Shown here one piece after another: positions 41,824 through 50,212 of a stretch of DNA of 64,000 bases. Source of the stretch: Ralstonia mannitolilytica (GTDB taxonomy: Bacteria; Pseudomonadota; Gammaproteobacteria; Burkholderiales; Burkholderiaceae). Within the stretch, counting starts at the first letter, position 1; each line of letters begins with the position of its first letter. The stretch lies in the NCBI RefSeq assembly GCF_905397375.1, contig NZ_CAJPVG010000001.1, positions 992,001 to 1,056,000 on the forward strand. Direction: 5' to 3'. The notes below the pieces were generated by a model. That model was not told the DNA's origin. It was given only the letters and a program-made list of their open reading frames with translations, and ran no database searches. The position numbers were made by a program, and so were the translations under genes.

Positions 41824-42468
41824 CTACAGGCCGTTTTCCACCATCTCGACCACGCGCAGTGCGATGGCGCCGGTCTGCTCCGGCGGGCGTCCGCGCAGCG
41901 GCCCGTCGATGATGAGCAGCGCCAGGCCGTGCACGGCAGACCACGCGAGGTACTCCGCACCCGGGCGGCGCTCGGCGGGCAACACGCCGGCTGCCGTCAT
42001 GCGGTCCAGGGCCCTGCCCAGCAACTGGAACGGATTCAGGCCGCTGTTGCCCGCCTTGTCCGGATCCACGTCGTTTTCCACTTCATCCGGCACGGCAAAT
42101 GCGGTGCGGAACAGGCCCGTCTCCATTTGCGCAAATCGCAGGTATCCCACGCCGATGGCACGCAGCGACGCGCGCGCCTGCACGTCTTGCGGCCAGTTCG
42201 GGTCGATGGTGCCGAGTTCGGCTTCCATCGCGCGGGCCAGCGCCGCCAGCGCCGCGGCCCGCACCGCCTGAAGCAGGTCCATCCGCCCGGCAAAGTGCCG
42301 GTACGCCGCGTTCGGCACCACGCCGGCGCGGCGCGTGGCTTCGCGCAGCACGATGGCCTCGGGGCCGCCGGCACGCGCGAGTTCGATGCCGGCGTCCAGC
42401 AGCGCCCGGCGCAGGTCGCCATGGCGGTACGTCGTGCGTGCGGGCGGTCGGGGTGGCTCCTGGGACAT
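41824..42468 (-). CDS. TetR-family transcriptional regulator (WHG-type C-terminal domain)
   Basis: A 214-residue repressor from ATG 42468 (MSQEPPRPPARTTYRHGDLRRALLDAG). The HTH is LREATRRAGVVPNAAYRHFAGRMDLL, typical TetR. The C-terminal half carries YLAWSAVHGLALLIIDGPLRG, the WSAVHGLA signature of the TetR_C WHG group. It is divergent from a SnoaL-like gene; two 17-bp dyads 32 bp apart lie between them and are the likely operators, giving repression of both genes. Ligand unknown. Confidence 0.9.
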   Translation of the reverse strand: MSQEPPRPPARTTYRHGDLRRALLDAGIELARAGGPEAIVLREATRRAGVVPNAAYRHFAGRMDLLQAVRAAALAALARAMEAELGTIDPNWPQDVQARASLRAIGVGYLRFAQMETGLFRTAFAVPDEVENDVDPDKAGNSGLNPFQLLGRALDRMTAAGVLPAERRPGAEYLAWSAVHGLALLIIDGPLRGRPPEQTGAIALRVVEMVENGL

Positions 42469-42491
42469 GCAGTCAATCTCCGAAAATTCGA

Positions 42492-42540
42492 TGTGGACAC
42501 CGTCCATTATGTCTGCTATCGTTTGTGGACAGTGTTCACA
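42492..42540. promoter_or_regulatory. Pair of candidate TetR operators
   Basis: Site 1 is TGTGGACACCGTCCATT (42492-42508) and site 2 TGTGGACAGTGTTCACA (42524-42540). They share TGTGGACA, are both imperfect palindromes, and start 32 bp apart, about three helical turns. They lie 24 and 56 bp upstream of the TetR start and upstream of the divergent SnoaL-like gene. Confidence 0.6.
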
Positions 42541-42607
42541 AATCAACCCTAGACGCTGTTGTGCACCTTTCCAAGCCTGGAATGCGGCAGAAGTTCAGGA
42601 GGCCTAC

Positions 42608-43054
42608 ATGACGGATGCCACAAGCCAGGCAGACGATGAAGCGCAACTGCGTGCACTGATCGGCGAGTGGGCGGCCGCCGTGCGCGACAAGGACATCGAT
42701 GCCGTGATGCGGCATTACGCACCCGATGTGGTCGTGTTCGACGTGATGCCGCCGCTGTTCGTAAAGGGCGCGCAGGCATACCGCCGCAACTGGCAGGGCT
42801 GGTTTGATGCGCTGGTGGACAAAGCCGATTTCCAGTTCATCGAGTTGCATCTTGAGGTGGGTGGTGATCTGGCCTATTGCTTTAGCACGAACCGTTTGCG
42901 CGCGCGCTATCGCGATGGCACGCAGCACGATGCGCAGACGCGCGCCACGGTGTGCTTTCGCAAGATCGACGGCCGCTGGTGGGTCGTGCACGAGCATGCC
43001 TCGGTACCGATGCCCGTGTCCGGCCAGCACGCGACGGATGACGTTCTTCACTGA
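42608..43054 (+). CDS. SnoaL/DUF4440-like (NTF2-fold) protein
   Basis: A 148-residue protein from ATG 42608 with AGGAGG five to six bases upstream. It has an NTF2-like cone fold pattern: helix LRALIGEWAAAVRDKDIDAVMRHYAPDVVVFDVMPP, then YRRNWQGWFDAL, FQFIELHLEVGGDLAYCFSTNRLRA and the closing RWWVVHEHASVPM. This is the ketosteroid isomerase-like DUF4440/SnoaL_3 group, including small enzymes and binding proteins of varied role. It likely is repressed by the divergent TetR protein. A PhnB-like gene follows 66 bp downstream. Confidence 0.8.
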   Translation: MTDATSQADDEAQLRALIGEWAAAVRDKDIDAVMRHYAPDVVVFDVMPPLFVKGAQAYRRNWQGWFDALVDKADFQFIELHLEVGGDLAYCFSTNRLRARYRDGTQHDAQTRATVCFRKIDGRWWVVHEHASVPMPVSGQHATDDVLH

Positions 43055-43120
43055 GATGTAACCCCTGACCGCGCGATGCGATGCGCGGGTTTGCGGTCCC
43101 TACTAACCCAAGGAGTTGTG

Positions 43121-43552
43121 ATGCAAGTTCAACCGTATCTGTTCTTCGAAGGCCGTTGTGAAGAAGCGCTCGAGTTCTACAAGAAGACGCTCGATGCCAA
43201 GGTCGACATGCTGATGCGTTTCAAGGACGCACCCCCGGGAGCCGAGCCCAAGGCCGACCAGTGCGGCGGCGTTGCACCGCCTGCCGACAAGGTCATGCAC
43301 GCGGCCTTCCGCGTTGGCGACACCGTCGTGATGGCGTCGGACGGCATGGCTTCGGGCAAGGCCGATTTCAAGGGCTTCGGCCTTTCGGTGAGCGTGCCCG
43401 ACACGGCCGCCGCCGAGCGCACGTTCCGGGCGCTCAGCGACGGCGGCCAGGTCACGATGCCGATGGCCGAGACGTTTTTCGCCAACGCATTCGGCATGGC
43501 CATCGACCGCTTCGGCGTCACGTGGATGGTGATTGCGCCCAAGCCGATGTAA
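43121..43552 (+). CDS. PhnB-like VOC-superfamily protein
   Basis: A 143-residue protein from ATG 43121 with AAGGAG seven bases upstream. It matches PhnB/YjdN-type glyoxalase/bleomycin-resistance fold proteins: QPYLFFEGRCEEALEFYKKTLDAKVDMLMRFKD, KVMHAAFRVGDTVVMASDGM, and the closing FGMAIDRFGVTWMVIA. The family has a conserved VOC fold but mostly uncharacterised activity; metal ligands are not obvious. It lies between a SnoaL-like and an MFS gene on the same strand and may form one operon. Confidence 0.85.
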   Translation: MQVQPYLFFEGRCEEALEFYKKTLDAKVDMLMRFKDAPPGAEPKADQCGGVAPPADKVMHAAFRVGDTVVMASDGMASGKADFKGFGLSVSVPDTAAAERTFRALSDGGQVTMPMAETFFANAFGMAIDRFGVTWMVIAPKPM

Positions 43553-43634
43553 CGTTGCGCACTTGCCGCAGACGGCCGCCGCGAGGTGGCCGTTCTTTGT
43601 TTGAGACATCCCGATCGCAACGAGGAGTGCATTC

Positions 43635-45080
43635 ATGACGCACGGCATCGACGAACGCAAACGCTGGCTTGCTCTCATCGTGCTCTGCCTGGGCGTGCTG
43701 ATGATCGTGCTGGATACGACCATCGTCAATGTGGCACTGCCGTCCATCCGGGCGGATCTGGGTTTTACCGAAACGTCGCTGGTGTGGGTCGTCAACGCCT
43801 ATATGCTGACCTTCGGCGGCTTCCTGCTGCTCGGCGGCCGGCTGGGCGACCTGTTCGGCCATCGCAAGATGTTCCTGCTCGGCATCACGTTGTTCACGCT
43901 GGCCTCGGCTGCATGCGGGCTGGCGAATTCGCAAGGTCTGCTCATCACGGCACGCGCGGTGCAAGGGCTGGGCGGGGCCGTGGTGTCGGCGGTGTCGCTG
44001 TCGCTCATCATGAACCTGTTCACCTCGCCGGCAGATCGCGCCAAGGCGATGGGGATCTACGGTTTTGTATGCGCCGGCGGCGGCAGCATCGGCGTCCTGC
44101 TGGGCGGGCTGCTGACGAGTGCACTGAGCTGGCACTGGATCTTCCTGGTGAACCTGCCGATCGGCGTGGCCGTCTACGCGGCGTGCGTGGCGCTCCTGCC
44201 GGCCGGCCGGCCGCTGGCTGACCGCACCAGGCTGGACGTGGCGGGCGCCATTACCGTGACCGCATCGCTGATGCTGGCGGTGTACGCGGTGGTGCACGGC
44301 AACGAAGCGGGCTGGACTTCCACGCAAACGCTGACGCAGCTGGGCATTGCCGTGGCATTGATGGCCGCGTTCCTGATCATCGAATCGCGGGTGTCGCATC
44401 CGCTCATGCCGCTGCACATGTTTGCACTGCGCAACGTGGCCACGGCCAATGTGGTGGGCGTGCTGTGGGCGGCTGCAATGTTCGCGTGGTTCTTCATCTC
44501 GGCGCTGTACATGCAGCGCGTGCTGGGCTACAGCGCGATGCAGGTCGGGCTGGCGTTCCTGCCGGCCAACGTCATCATGGCGGTGTTCTCGCTGGGGCTG
44601 TCGGCCAAGCTGGTGATGCGCTTTGGGATCCGTGCGCCGCTGTCGCTCGGCCTGCTGGTGGCGGCGGCCGGCCTCGTGCTGTTTGCACGCGCGCCGGCCG
44701 GCGGCAGCTTTGTGCTTGATGTGCTGCCCGGCATGCTGCTGCTGGGGCTGGGTGCGGGCGTCGCGTTCAACCCTGTGCTGCTGGCCGCCATGAGCGATGT
44801 TGCGCCCGACGAATCGGGCCTGGCGTCGGGCGTGGTCAACACGTCCTTCATGATGGGCGGTGCACTGGGCCTGGCCATCCTGGCGAGCCTGGCGGCAGGG
44901 CGCACGGATGGGTTGGCCGCGGCCGGCGCGGATGCGGCGACGGCGCTCAATGGCGGCTATCACCTCGCCTTTCTGCTGGGCGCCATTGCGGCGGTGCTGG
45001 CGTCTGCATTGGCCGGCGCGTTCGTGCGCACGCGGCCGCATGCCGCGCACGGCGAGGCCTCTTCCGCCGCGTCGATCTAG
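43635..45080 (+). CDS. MFS drug exporter, EmrB/QacA (DHA2) family, 14 helices
   Basis: A 481-residue protein from ATG 43635 with GAGGAG eight bases upstream. DHA2 signatures: first helix LGVLMIVLDTTIVNVALPSIRADLG (motif D1), loop GGRLGDLFGHRKMFLLG (motif A), and motif C-like GGGSIGVLLGGLLTSALSWHWIFLVNLPIG. Fourteen helices are consistent with the hydrophobicity. It is a proton-driven exporter of drugs or metabolites; the substrate is unknown. A hairpin follows the stop. Confidence 0.9.
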   Translation: MTHGIDERKRWLALIVLCLGVLMIVLDTTIVNVALPSIRADLGFTETSLVWVVNAYMLTFGGFLLLGGRLGDLFGHRKMFLLGITLFTLASAACGLANSQGLLITARAVQGLGGAVVSAVSLSLIMNLFTSPADRAKAMGIYGFVCAGGGSIGVLLGGLLTSALSWHWIFLVNLPIGVAVYAACVALLPAGRPLADRTRLDVAGAITVTASLMLAVYAVVHGNEAGWTSTQTLTQLGIAVALMAAFLIIESRVSHPLMPLHMFALRNVATANVVGVLWAAAMFAWFFISALYMQRVLGYSAMQVGLAFLPANVIMAVFSLGLSAKLVMRFGIRAPLSLGLLVAAAGLVLFARAPAGGSFVLDVLPGMLLLGLGAGVAFNPVLLAAMSDVAPDESGLASGVVNTSFMMGGALGLAILASLAAGRTDGLAAAGADAATALNGGYHLAFLLGAIAAVLASALAGAFVRTRPHAAHGEASSAASI

Positions 45081-45096
45081 TTTTCGTCCGCACAAA

Positions 45097-45139
45097 CAGG
45101 TTCACCGCATGTCTGTATCAAGGCATGCGGTGAAACCTG
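45097..45139 (+). terminator. Hairpin after the DHA2 exporter gene
   Basis: CAGG-TTCACCGCATG (45097-45111) pairs with CATGCGGTGAA-A-CCTG (45124-45139) with one bulged A and a 12-base loop, followed by TTATT. It separates the exporter from the paa promoter and probably terminates the former. Confidence 0.6.
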
Positions 45140-45142
45140 TTA

Positions 45143-45170
45143 TTGACCGACCGGTCGGACGGTTTATAAT
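45143..45170 (+). promoter_or_regulatory. paaA promoter with embedded PaaR-type operator
   Basis: TTGACC (45143-45148) and TATAAT (45165-45170) are separated by 16 bp. Between and over the -35 box lies GACCGACCGGTCGGAC (45145-45160), a palindrome with one mismatch. Operators of this ACCGACCGGTCGG type are bound by TetR-family PaaR in Burkholderia relatives, released by phenylacetyl-CoA. Position predicts direct steric repression. Confidence 0.8.
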
Positions 45171-45259
45171 CGATCCAGCCCCAGCGCGGCATCGGATGAT
45201 GCGTCGTGCACATCCGCGTTCCGGTGTGTGCCCGGCACGCGCGCGGCCCGGAGGATCGC

Positions 45260-46279
45260 ATGTACACCCAAAGCCTGGACCAGCCCGGCGGGCTGCCGAC
45301 CGAACAGGAACTGGCCAACGTGCCGCAGGACGAGGCTGCGCTGCAGGCGCGCTTCGATGCGCGCATCGGCGCCGACCAGAAAATCGAGCCGCAGGACTGG
45401 ATGCCTGCGCCATACCGCAAGACGCTGCTGCGGCAGATCTCGCAGCACGCGCATTCGGAAGTGGTGGGCATGCTGCCCGAGGGCAACTGGATCAGCCGCG
45501 CGCCGTCGCTCAAGCGCAAGGCCATCCTGCTGGCCAAGGTGCAGGATGAAGCGGGCCATGGCCTGTATCTCTATTCCGCTGCGGAAACGCTCGGCAGCTC
45601 GCGCGACGAGATGATCGACGCACTGCACGAGGGCCGCGCGAAATACTCGTCGATCTTCAATTACCCGACGCTGTCATGGGCAGATGTGGGCGTGATCGGC
45701 TGGCTGGTCGATGGCGCGGCGATCATGAACCAGGTACCGCTGTGCCGCTGCTCGTACGGCCCCTATGCGCGCGCGATGATCCGCATCTGCAAGGAGGAGT
45801 CGTTCCATCAGCGCCAGGGCTTTGAATCGCTGCTGACGATGATGCGCGGCACACAGGCGCAGCGCGACATGGTGCAGGAGGCCGTCAACCGCTGGTGGTT
45901 CCCGGTGCTGATGATGTTCGGCCCGCCGGATACCGCCTCGCCCAACAGCGCGCAGACGATGGCCTGGGGCATCAAGCGCATCTCGAACGACGACCTGCGC
46001 CAGCGCTTCGTCGATGCCACGGTCGAGCAGGCGCGCGTGCTCGGCGTGACGCTGCCCGACCCAGGGCTCCAATGGAATGAAGCGCGCGGCCACTATGATT
46101 TTTCGCCGCTCGACTGGTCCGAATTCAAGCGCGTGCTCGACGGCCACGGCCCATGCAACCGCGAGCGCCTCGCCACGCGCCGGCGTGCACACGAAGAGGG
46201 CGAATGGGTACGAGAGGCCGCGCTCGCCTATGCACGCAAGCAGGCCGAGCGCGCGGCCGCCAACCAGCAAGCCGCCTGA
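45260..46279 (+). CDS. paaA: Phenylacetyl-CoA 1,2-epoxidase subunit PaaA (catalytic)
   Basis: A 339-residue oxygenase subunit from ATG 45260 with GGAGG upstream. It has the ferritin-like fold with diiron ligands: AILLAKVQDEAGHGLYLYSAAE (Glu and DEAGH) and ICKEESFHQRQGFE (EESFH). The substrate pocket is typical of PaaA. With PaaB, PaaC, PaaD and PaaE it converts phenylacetyl-CoA to its ring-1,2-epoxide, the key step of aerobic phenylacetate catabolism. It is first gene of paaABCDE, directly behind the operator-promoter. Later pathway genes (paaZ, paaG, paaF, paaK) are not in this window. Confidence 0.97.
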   Translation: MYTQSLDQPGGLPTEQELANVPQDEAALQARFDARIGADQKIEPQDWMPAPYRKTLLRQISQHAHSEVVGMLPEGNWISRAPSLKRKAILLAKVQDEAGHGLYLYSAAETLGSSRDEMIDALHEGRAKYSSIFNYPTLSWADVGVIGWLVDGAAIMNQVPLCRCSYGPYARAMIRICKEESFHQRQGFESLLTMMRGTQAQRDMVQEAVNRWWFPVLMMFGPPDTASPNSAQTMAWGIKRISNDDLRQRFVDATVEQARVLGVTLPDPGLQWNEARGHYDFSPLDWSEFKRVLDGHGPCNRERLATRRRAHEEGEWVREAALAYARKQAERAAANQQAA

Positions 46280-46289
46280 GGAGTACACC

Positions 46290-46577
46290 ATGCATCAACA
46301 CGAATGGCCGCTGTGGGAAGTGTTCATCCGCAGCAAGCAGGGCCTGGAGCACAAGCACTGCGGGAGCCTGCATGCCGTGGACGCCAAGCAGGCGCTGCAG
46401 ATGGCGCGCGATGTGTATACGCGCCGGCAGGAAGGCATCTCGATCTGGGTCGTGCCGTCGTCTGCCATCACCGCGAGCGAGCCTGACGACAAGCCGATGC
46501 TGTTCGACCCGATGGCCGACAAGATCTACCGGCATCCGACGTTCTATCGGCTGCCCGATGAAGTCAACCACATGTGA
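46290..46577 (+). CDS. paaB: Phenylacetyl-CoA epoxidase subunit PaaB
   Basis: A 95-residue protein from ATG 46290 with GAGGAG nine bases upstream. It is the standard PaaB: WPLWEVFIRSKQGLEHKHCGSLHA, VYTRRQEGISIWVVPSSAI and the C-terminal KIYRHPTFYRLPDEVNHM. It has no catalytic site; it bridges PaaAC heterodimers in the multicomponent oxygenase. Its stop lies inside the paaC start region (ATGTGAG), so the two are translationally coupled. Confidence 0.97.
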   Translation: MHQHEWPLWEVFIRSKQGLEHKHCGSLHAVDAKQALQMARDVYTRRQEGISIWVVPSSAITASEPDDKPMLFDPMADKIYRHPTFYRLPDEVNHM

Positions 46578-47386
46578 GCGGCGCGATGAGTTCTGACGCG
46601 CATCTGCAATACATCCTTCGCCTTGCTGACAACGCGCTCATTCTTGGCCAGCGCAATGCGGAGTGGACGGGTCACGGGCCTGTGCTGGAAGAAGACATCG
46701 CCTTGTCCAACCTCAGCCTCGACCTGATTGGCCAGGCGCGGCTGCTGTACACGCACGCGGGGCAGCTCGAAGGCGAGCTGACCGGCCAGCCTCGCACGGA
46801 AGACGACTACGCCTACTGGCGCGCCGAGCAGGCCTTTCGCAACTACACGCTGCTCGAGCTGCCGCATGCCGGACCGATGGTGGCAACGTCGTCGGCCGCG
46901 CGCGACTATGCCGTCACGATCGTCCGCCACTTCCTGTATGCCGCGCTGATGGTACCGATGTGGCAGGCGCTTACGGCGTCGTCCGACAGCGAGCTGGCCG
47001 CGATTGCCGCCAAGTCGGTCAAGGAGATGCGCTACCACCTCGCCCACACGCGCGACTGGCTCGTGCGCTTTGGCGACGGCACCGAGACATCGCATGCGCG
47101 CGCGCAGGCCGCGGTCGACTGGCTGATGCCGTACACCAACGAGTTCTTTGCCACCGACGCGGTGGAGGACGCCGTAGCGGACGCTGGCATCGGGGTACGG
47201 CCCGCCGACCTGCGCGACACATGGGAGGCGACGGTGCGCGATGCAGTGGACGAGGCCAGGCTCGCGTGGCCGGAGTCCGGCCCGTACGTCAGCACGGGCA
47301 AGCAGGGCGTGCATTCCGAACACATGGGCTACCTGCTGGCCGAGATGCAAGGGCTCGCGCGCCAGTTCCCGGGGGCATCGTGGTAG
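46574..47386 (+). CDS. paaC: Phenylacetyl-CoA epoxidase subunit PaaC (structural)
   Basis: A 270-residue ferritin-like subunit. GTG 46574 overlaps the paaB stop; ATG 46586 is an equally plausible start. Typical segments are YILRLADNALILGQRNAEWTGHGPVLEEDIALSNLSLDLIGQARLL and MRYHLAHTRDWLVRFGDGT. PaaC is the non-catalytic partner of PaaA, and several diiron ligands are replaced in the family. Its 3' end overlaps the paaD start by seven bases. Confidence 0.96.
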   Translation: MSGAMSSDAHLQYILRLADNALILGQRNAEWTGHGPVLEEDIALSNLSLDLIGQARLLYTHAGQLEGELTGQPRTEDDYAYWRAEQAFRNYTLLELPHAGPMVATSSAARDYAVTIVRHFLYAALMVPMWQALTASSDSELAAIAAKSVKEMRYHLAHTRDWLVRFGDGTETSHARAQAAVDWLMPYTNEFFATDAVEDAVADAGIGVRPADLRDTWEATVRDAVDEARLAWPESGPYVSTGKQGVHSEHMGYLLAEMQGLARQFPGASW

Positions 47387-47919
47387 CGCAACCGAGCGCT
47401 TCTGCTGACATGGACGCACGGCTGCGCCGCGCGCGGGCCGCCTTGGAAGCCGTGACGGACCCGGAAATCCCGGTGATCACGATCGCCGAACTCGGCATCC
47501 TGCGCGATGTGCAGGTCGACGAAACCGGGACGTTGGTCGCAACGATCACGCCCACGTATTCCGGGTGCCCCGCGATGGACCAGATTGCCGATGACGTCGG
47601 CCATGCGCTCCAGGCAGCGGACGTGGGCCCGTATCGCGTGCGTTCGGTCCTGTCACCGGCGTGGACCACCGACTGGATGACCGCGCAAGGGCGGCGCAAG
47701 CTGCGCGAATTCGGGATCGCCCCGCCCATGCATTGGGCGGGTGCGGGGGATGCGCGCGCCATCCACCTCGTACGGCCGGCCCACGCCGAGCACGTGCCCT
47801 GCCCACAATGCGGATCCCAGGACACGGTGCTCGTGTCCGCTTTCGGCTCGACCGCGTGCAAGGCGCTATACCGCTGCCGCGCCTGCCGCGAGCCGTTCGA
47901 TTACTTCAAGCCGTACTGA
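47380..47919 (+). CDS. paaD: Phenylacetyl-CoA epoxidase accessory protein PaaD (DUF59, zinc ribbon)
   Basis: A 179-residue protein from GTG 47380, which overlaps the paaC end; ATG 47410 is an alternative. The N-terminal MIP18/DUF59 domain is VTDPEIPVITIAELGILRDVQV with TPTYSGCPAMDQIADDV. A C-terminal zinc ribbon is CPQCGSQDT...CKALYRCRACREPF. PaaD is thought to assist iron-sulfur or diiron maturation of the epoxidase. Coupled to its neighbours; complete. Confidence 0.95.
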   Translation: MVAQPSASADMDARLRRARAALEAVTDPEIPVITIAELGILRDVQVDETGTLVATITPTYSGCPAMDQIADDVGHALQAADVGPYRVRSVLSPAWTTDWMTAQGRRKLREFGIAPPMHWAGAGDARAIHLVRPAHAEHVPCPQCGSQDTVLVSAFGSTACKALYRCRACREPFDYFKPY

Positions 47920-47933
47920 GCCGAGCGACCGCC

Positions 47934-49028
47934 ATGACTCCGCAATTCCACCCGCTGCGCGTTGCCGAGGTGCGCAGCGAGACTGCCGACACGATCTCCG
48001 TGCGCTTCGATGTGCCGGAGCCTCTGCGTGACGCCTATCGGTTCAAGCAAGGGCAGTTTCTGACGCTGCGTGTGCCGCCGGGGCAGTTGCCGGGGCAGGA
48101 CGAGCTGCGCCGCTCGTATTCGATCTGCTGCGCGGTGCAGGACTATGACCAGCACGGCGAGCTGCGCGTGGCCGTCAAGCGCGTCGATGCGGGTGTGTTC
48201 TCCAACCATCTGCACGACCGCATCCGTGTGGGGCAGAGCCTCGACGTGCTGCCGCCCGATGGACGCTTCTATGTGCCGCTGGCTCCCGAGAACGCGCGGC
48301 ACTACGTCGCCTTTGCAGCGGGCAGCGGCATCACCCCGATCCTCTCGCTCATCAAGACCACGCTGGCTGCCGAGCCGCAAAGCCGCTTCACGCTGGTCTA
48401 CGGCAATCGCAGCGTCGACAGCATCATCTTTGGCGAGGCACTGGAAGACCTGAAAGACCGCTACCTCGATCGGTTCGCGCTGTACCACGTGCTGTCGCGC
48501 CAGGCGCAGGAGATTGCGCTGTTCAACGGCCGGCTCGATGGCGCCAAGACGCATGCGTTCCTCGATGCGCTGATCCCGCCGGACGACATCGATGCCGCCT
48601 TCATCTGCGGCCCGTCAACGATGATCGATGCGGTGGAAGCCGCGCTGCTCGAGCGCGGCGTGCCGCGCGAGCGCGTGCATGCGGAGCGCTTTGGCGTGCC
48701 GGTGGGCGATGCTTCTGCCAAGCCGCGCAAGCACGCCGCCGTGGGGGGCGATGTGGCATTGACGGTTGTGCTCGACGGCAAATCGCATGAGGTGCCGATG
48801 GCGGGCGACGCCAAGGTACTCGACAGCGCGTTGAGCGCGGGGCTCGATCTGCCTTATGCCTGCAAGGGCGGGGTGTGCTGTACGTGCCGCGCCAAGGTGC
48901 TCGAAGGGCGCATGGAGATGGAAAAGAACTTCACGCTGGAAGACTGGGAAATCCAGCAGGGCTTTGTGCTGACCTGCCAGGCGCGGCCGCTGACGCAGCG
49001 TGTGGTGGTCAGCTACGACGAGCGCTAG
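47934..49028 (+). CDS. paaE: Phenylacetyl-CoA epoxidase reductase PaaE
   Basis: A 364-residue electron-transfer subunit. It has an FAD-binding domain (RRSYSICCAVQD; GVFSNHLHD), an NAD(P)H domain (FAAGSGITPILSLI; LVYGNRS; ICGPSTMIDAV) and a C-terminal plant-type ferredoxin domain with the [2Fe-2S] Cys set YACKGGVCCTCRAKV and LTCQA. It passes electrons from NADPH to PaaA. It starts 14 bases after paaD and ends the operon; a hairpin follows. Confidence 0.96.
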   Translation: MTPQFHPLRVAEVRSETADTISVRFDVPEPLRDAYRFKQGQFLTLRVPPGQLPGQDELRRSYSICCAVQDYDQHGELRVAVKRVDAGVFSNHLHDRIRVGQSLDVLPPDGRFYVPLAPENARHYVAFAAGSGITPILSLIKTTLAAEPQSRFTLVYGNRSVDSIIFGEALEDLKDRYLDRFALYHVLSRQAQEIALFNGRLDGAKTHAFLDALIPPDDIDAAFICGPSTMIDAVEAALLERGVPRERVHAERFGVPVGDASAKPRKHAAVGGDVALTVVLDGKSHEVPMAGDAKVLDSALSAGLDLPYACKGGVCCTCRAKVLEGRMEMEKNFTLEDWEIQQGFVLTCQARPLTQRVVVSYDER

Positions 49029-49030
49029 GC

Positions 49031-49050
49031 GCGGCAGACAACACTGCCGC
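49031..49050 (+). terminator. Possible hairpin after paaE
   Basis: GCGGCAG (49031-49037) pairs perfectly with CTGCCGC (49044-49050), two bases after the paaE stop. There is no T run, so termination is only likely. Confidence 0.4.
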
Positions 49051-49149
49051 GGTGACGCGTGCCGACGCCGACGGTCCAACCGGTACCGAGTGCTCGTTAC
49101 TGCGGGAGGCGCAACGACGCCATGGCCGGTTTGCTTGCGGCTCTGAAGC

Positions 49150-49764
49150 TCACGGTCGCGTCTTGCCGCCCAGGCCGTTCTCGAGCATGTCGATGACCAT
49201 CTCGGCATAGCCTTCGTAGGAGAGCGGCCCGTCGGGTTTGAGCCAGGTGAACGTCCAGTTCATCATGCCGAACAGCATCATGGTGATGGGCGTGCGGTTG
49301 GCGTCGTCCACCTTGTCCGGGTACGCCGCGCCGAGTTGCCGCCCCACGGCGGCCACGACGTCGCGTTCGCGTGCGAGCACGATGTCGCGCTGCTCGGGCG
49401 AGAGGTATTTCACATCGTTGAGCAAGGCCACGTGCCGCGTGCGCGAGGTCGCGTATTCGGCCAGGAACGTGCGCACCAGCAGGTGCAGCGTGGCGCGCGC
49501 CGACAGCTTGGCGTGGCGCGCATCGCTCTTTGCGCGTTCGACGAGATCCACCAGCCGGCGCGTGTAGCGATCGAGCAGATCGAACAGGATCGCTTCCTTG
49601 CCCTCGTAGTAGTGGTACAGGCGCGACTTCGATCCGCCGCACGCCGCGGCAAGCTGGTTCATCGACACGCTCGGGTAGCTGTCGGCCGCAAAGGCCTCGG
49701 CGGCGGTGTCGAGCACGCTTTCGCGGCGCAGTTCGAATTCGTCTTCGTTCTTGACGCGGGACAT
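49150..49764 (-). CDS. paaR: PaaR-type TetR regulator of phenylacetate genes
   Basis: A 204-residue TetR regulator. ATG 49764 is used; GTG 49776 adds four residues. The HTH is VSMNQLAAACGGSKSRLYHYYEGKEAILFDLL. The C-terminal domain ends MMNWTFTWLKPDGPLSYEGYAEMVIDMLENG, characteristic of PaaR in betaproteobacteria. It is convergent with paaABCDE and probably binds the palindrome in the paaA promoter, released by phenylacetyl-CoA. No second copy of that palindrome is seen in front of paaR itself, so autoregulation is not evident. Confidence 0.85.
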   Translation of the reverse strand: MSRVKNEDEFELRRESVLDTAAEAFAADSYPSVSMNQLAAACGGSKSRLYHYYEGKEAILFDLLDRYTRRLVDLVERAKSDARHAKLSARATLHLLVRTFLAEYATSRTRHVALLNDVKYLSPEQRDIVLARERDVVAAVGRQLGAAYPDKVDDANRTPITMMLFGMMNWTFTWLKPDGPLSYEGYAEMVIDMLENGLGGKTRP

Positions 49765-49828
49765 GTGTGGCGGCACATCGGTTGGATGGCCGCCATGTTA
49801 ACCGGCCGCGTTGCCGCGTGTCGATGCA

Positions 49829-50188
49829 TTAGACCGTTTCCTGCACCGCGAGGAAATCCAGCACGGCTTCCAGGAAGGCATCCGGCTGTTCCACGTTGGC
49901 AAGGTGGACGGTGTCCAGCACGCGCAGTTGCGCGCCGGGGATGGCTGCCGCGATTTCCTCGCCATGCTGCAAGGAGGTAACCGTGTCGTGCCGGCCCGCG
50001 ATGACGAGCGTCGGATGCGTGATCAGCGTGATCGTGCGGCGCAGGTCGGCATCGCGCACCGCCGCCCAGCCGCCGAGGATGCCCTCGCGCGGGGTGGCCA
50101 GCAGCGTGCGGCGGAACAGCGCCACGGCGGGGTCGTTCGCTTCCAGCAGGCGGGCAGGAAACCAGTTGCGCGACGGCGGATGATGCAA
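49829..50188 (-). pseudogene. pcaD: pcaD (3-oxoadipate enol-lactonase) C-terminal remnant
   Basis: About 119 residues match the second half of PcaD-type alpha/beta hydrolases: WFPARLLEANDPAVALFRRTLLATPREG, the acid-bearing THPTLVIAGRHDTVTSLQHGEEIAAAIPGA, and the catalytic His in VHLANVEQPDAFLEAVLDFL. The nucleophile Ser region and oxyanion hole, about 140 residues, are missing. The sequence upstream is instead the end of an acyltransferase gene, and an in-frame TGA sits 25 bases before the first homologous codon. It is clearly a truncated, inactive gene. Confidence 0.8.
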
Positions 50189-50212
50189 GCGCCGGCAGCT
50201 TGAGGACGCCGC

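Noticed and set aside
49765..49828. Second PaaR operator before paaR
   Set aside because: The upstream sequence has scattered ACCGG/CCGG words but no GACCGACCGGTCGG-like palindrome.
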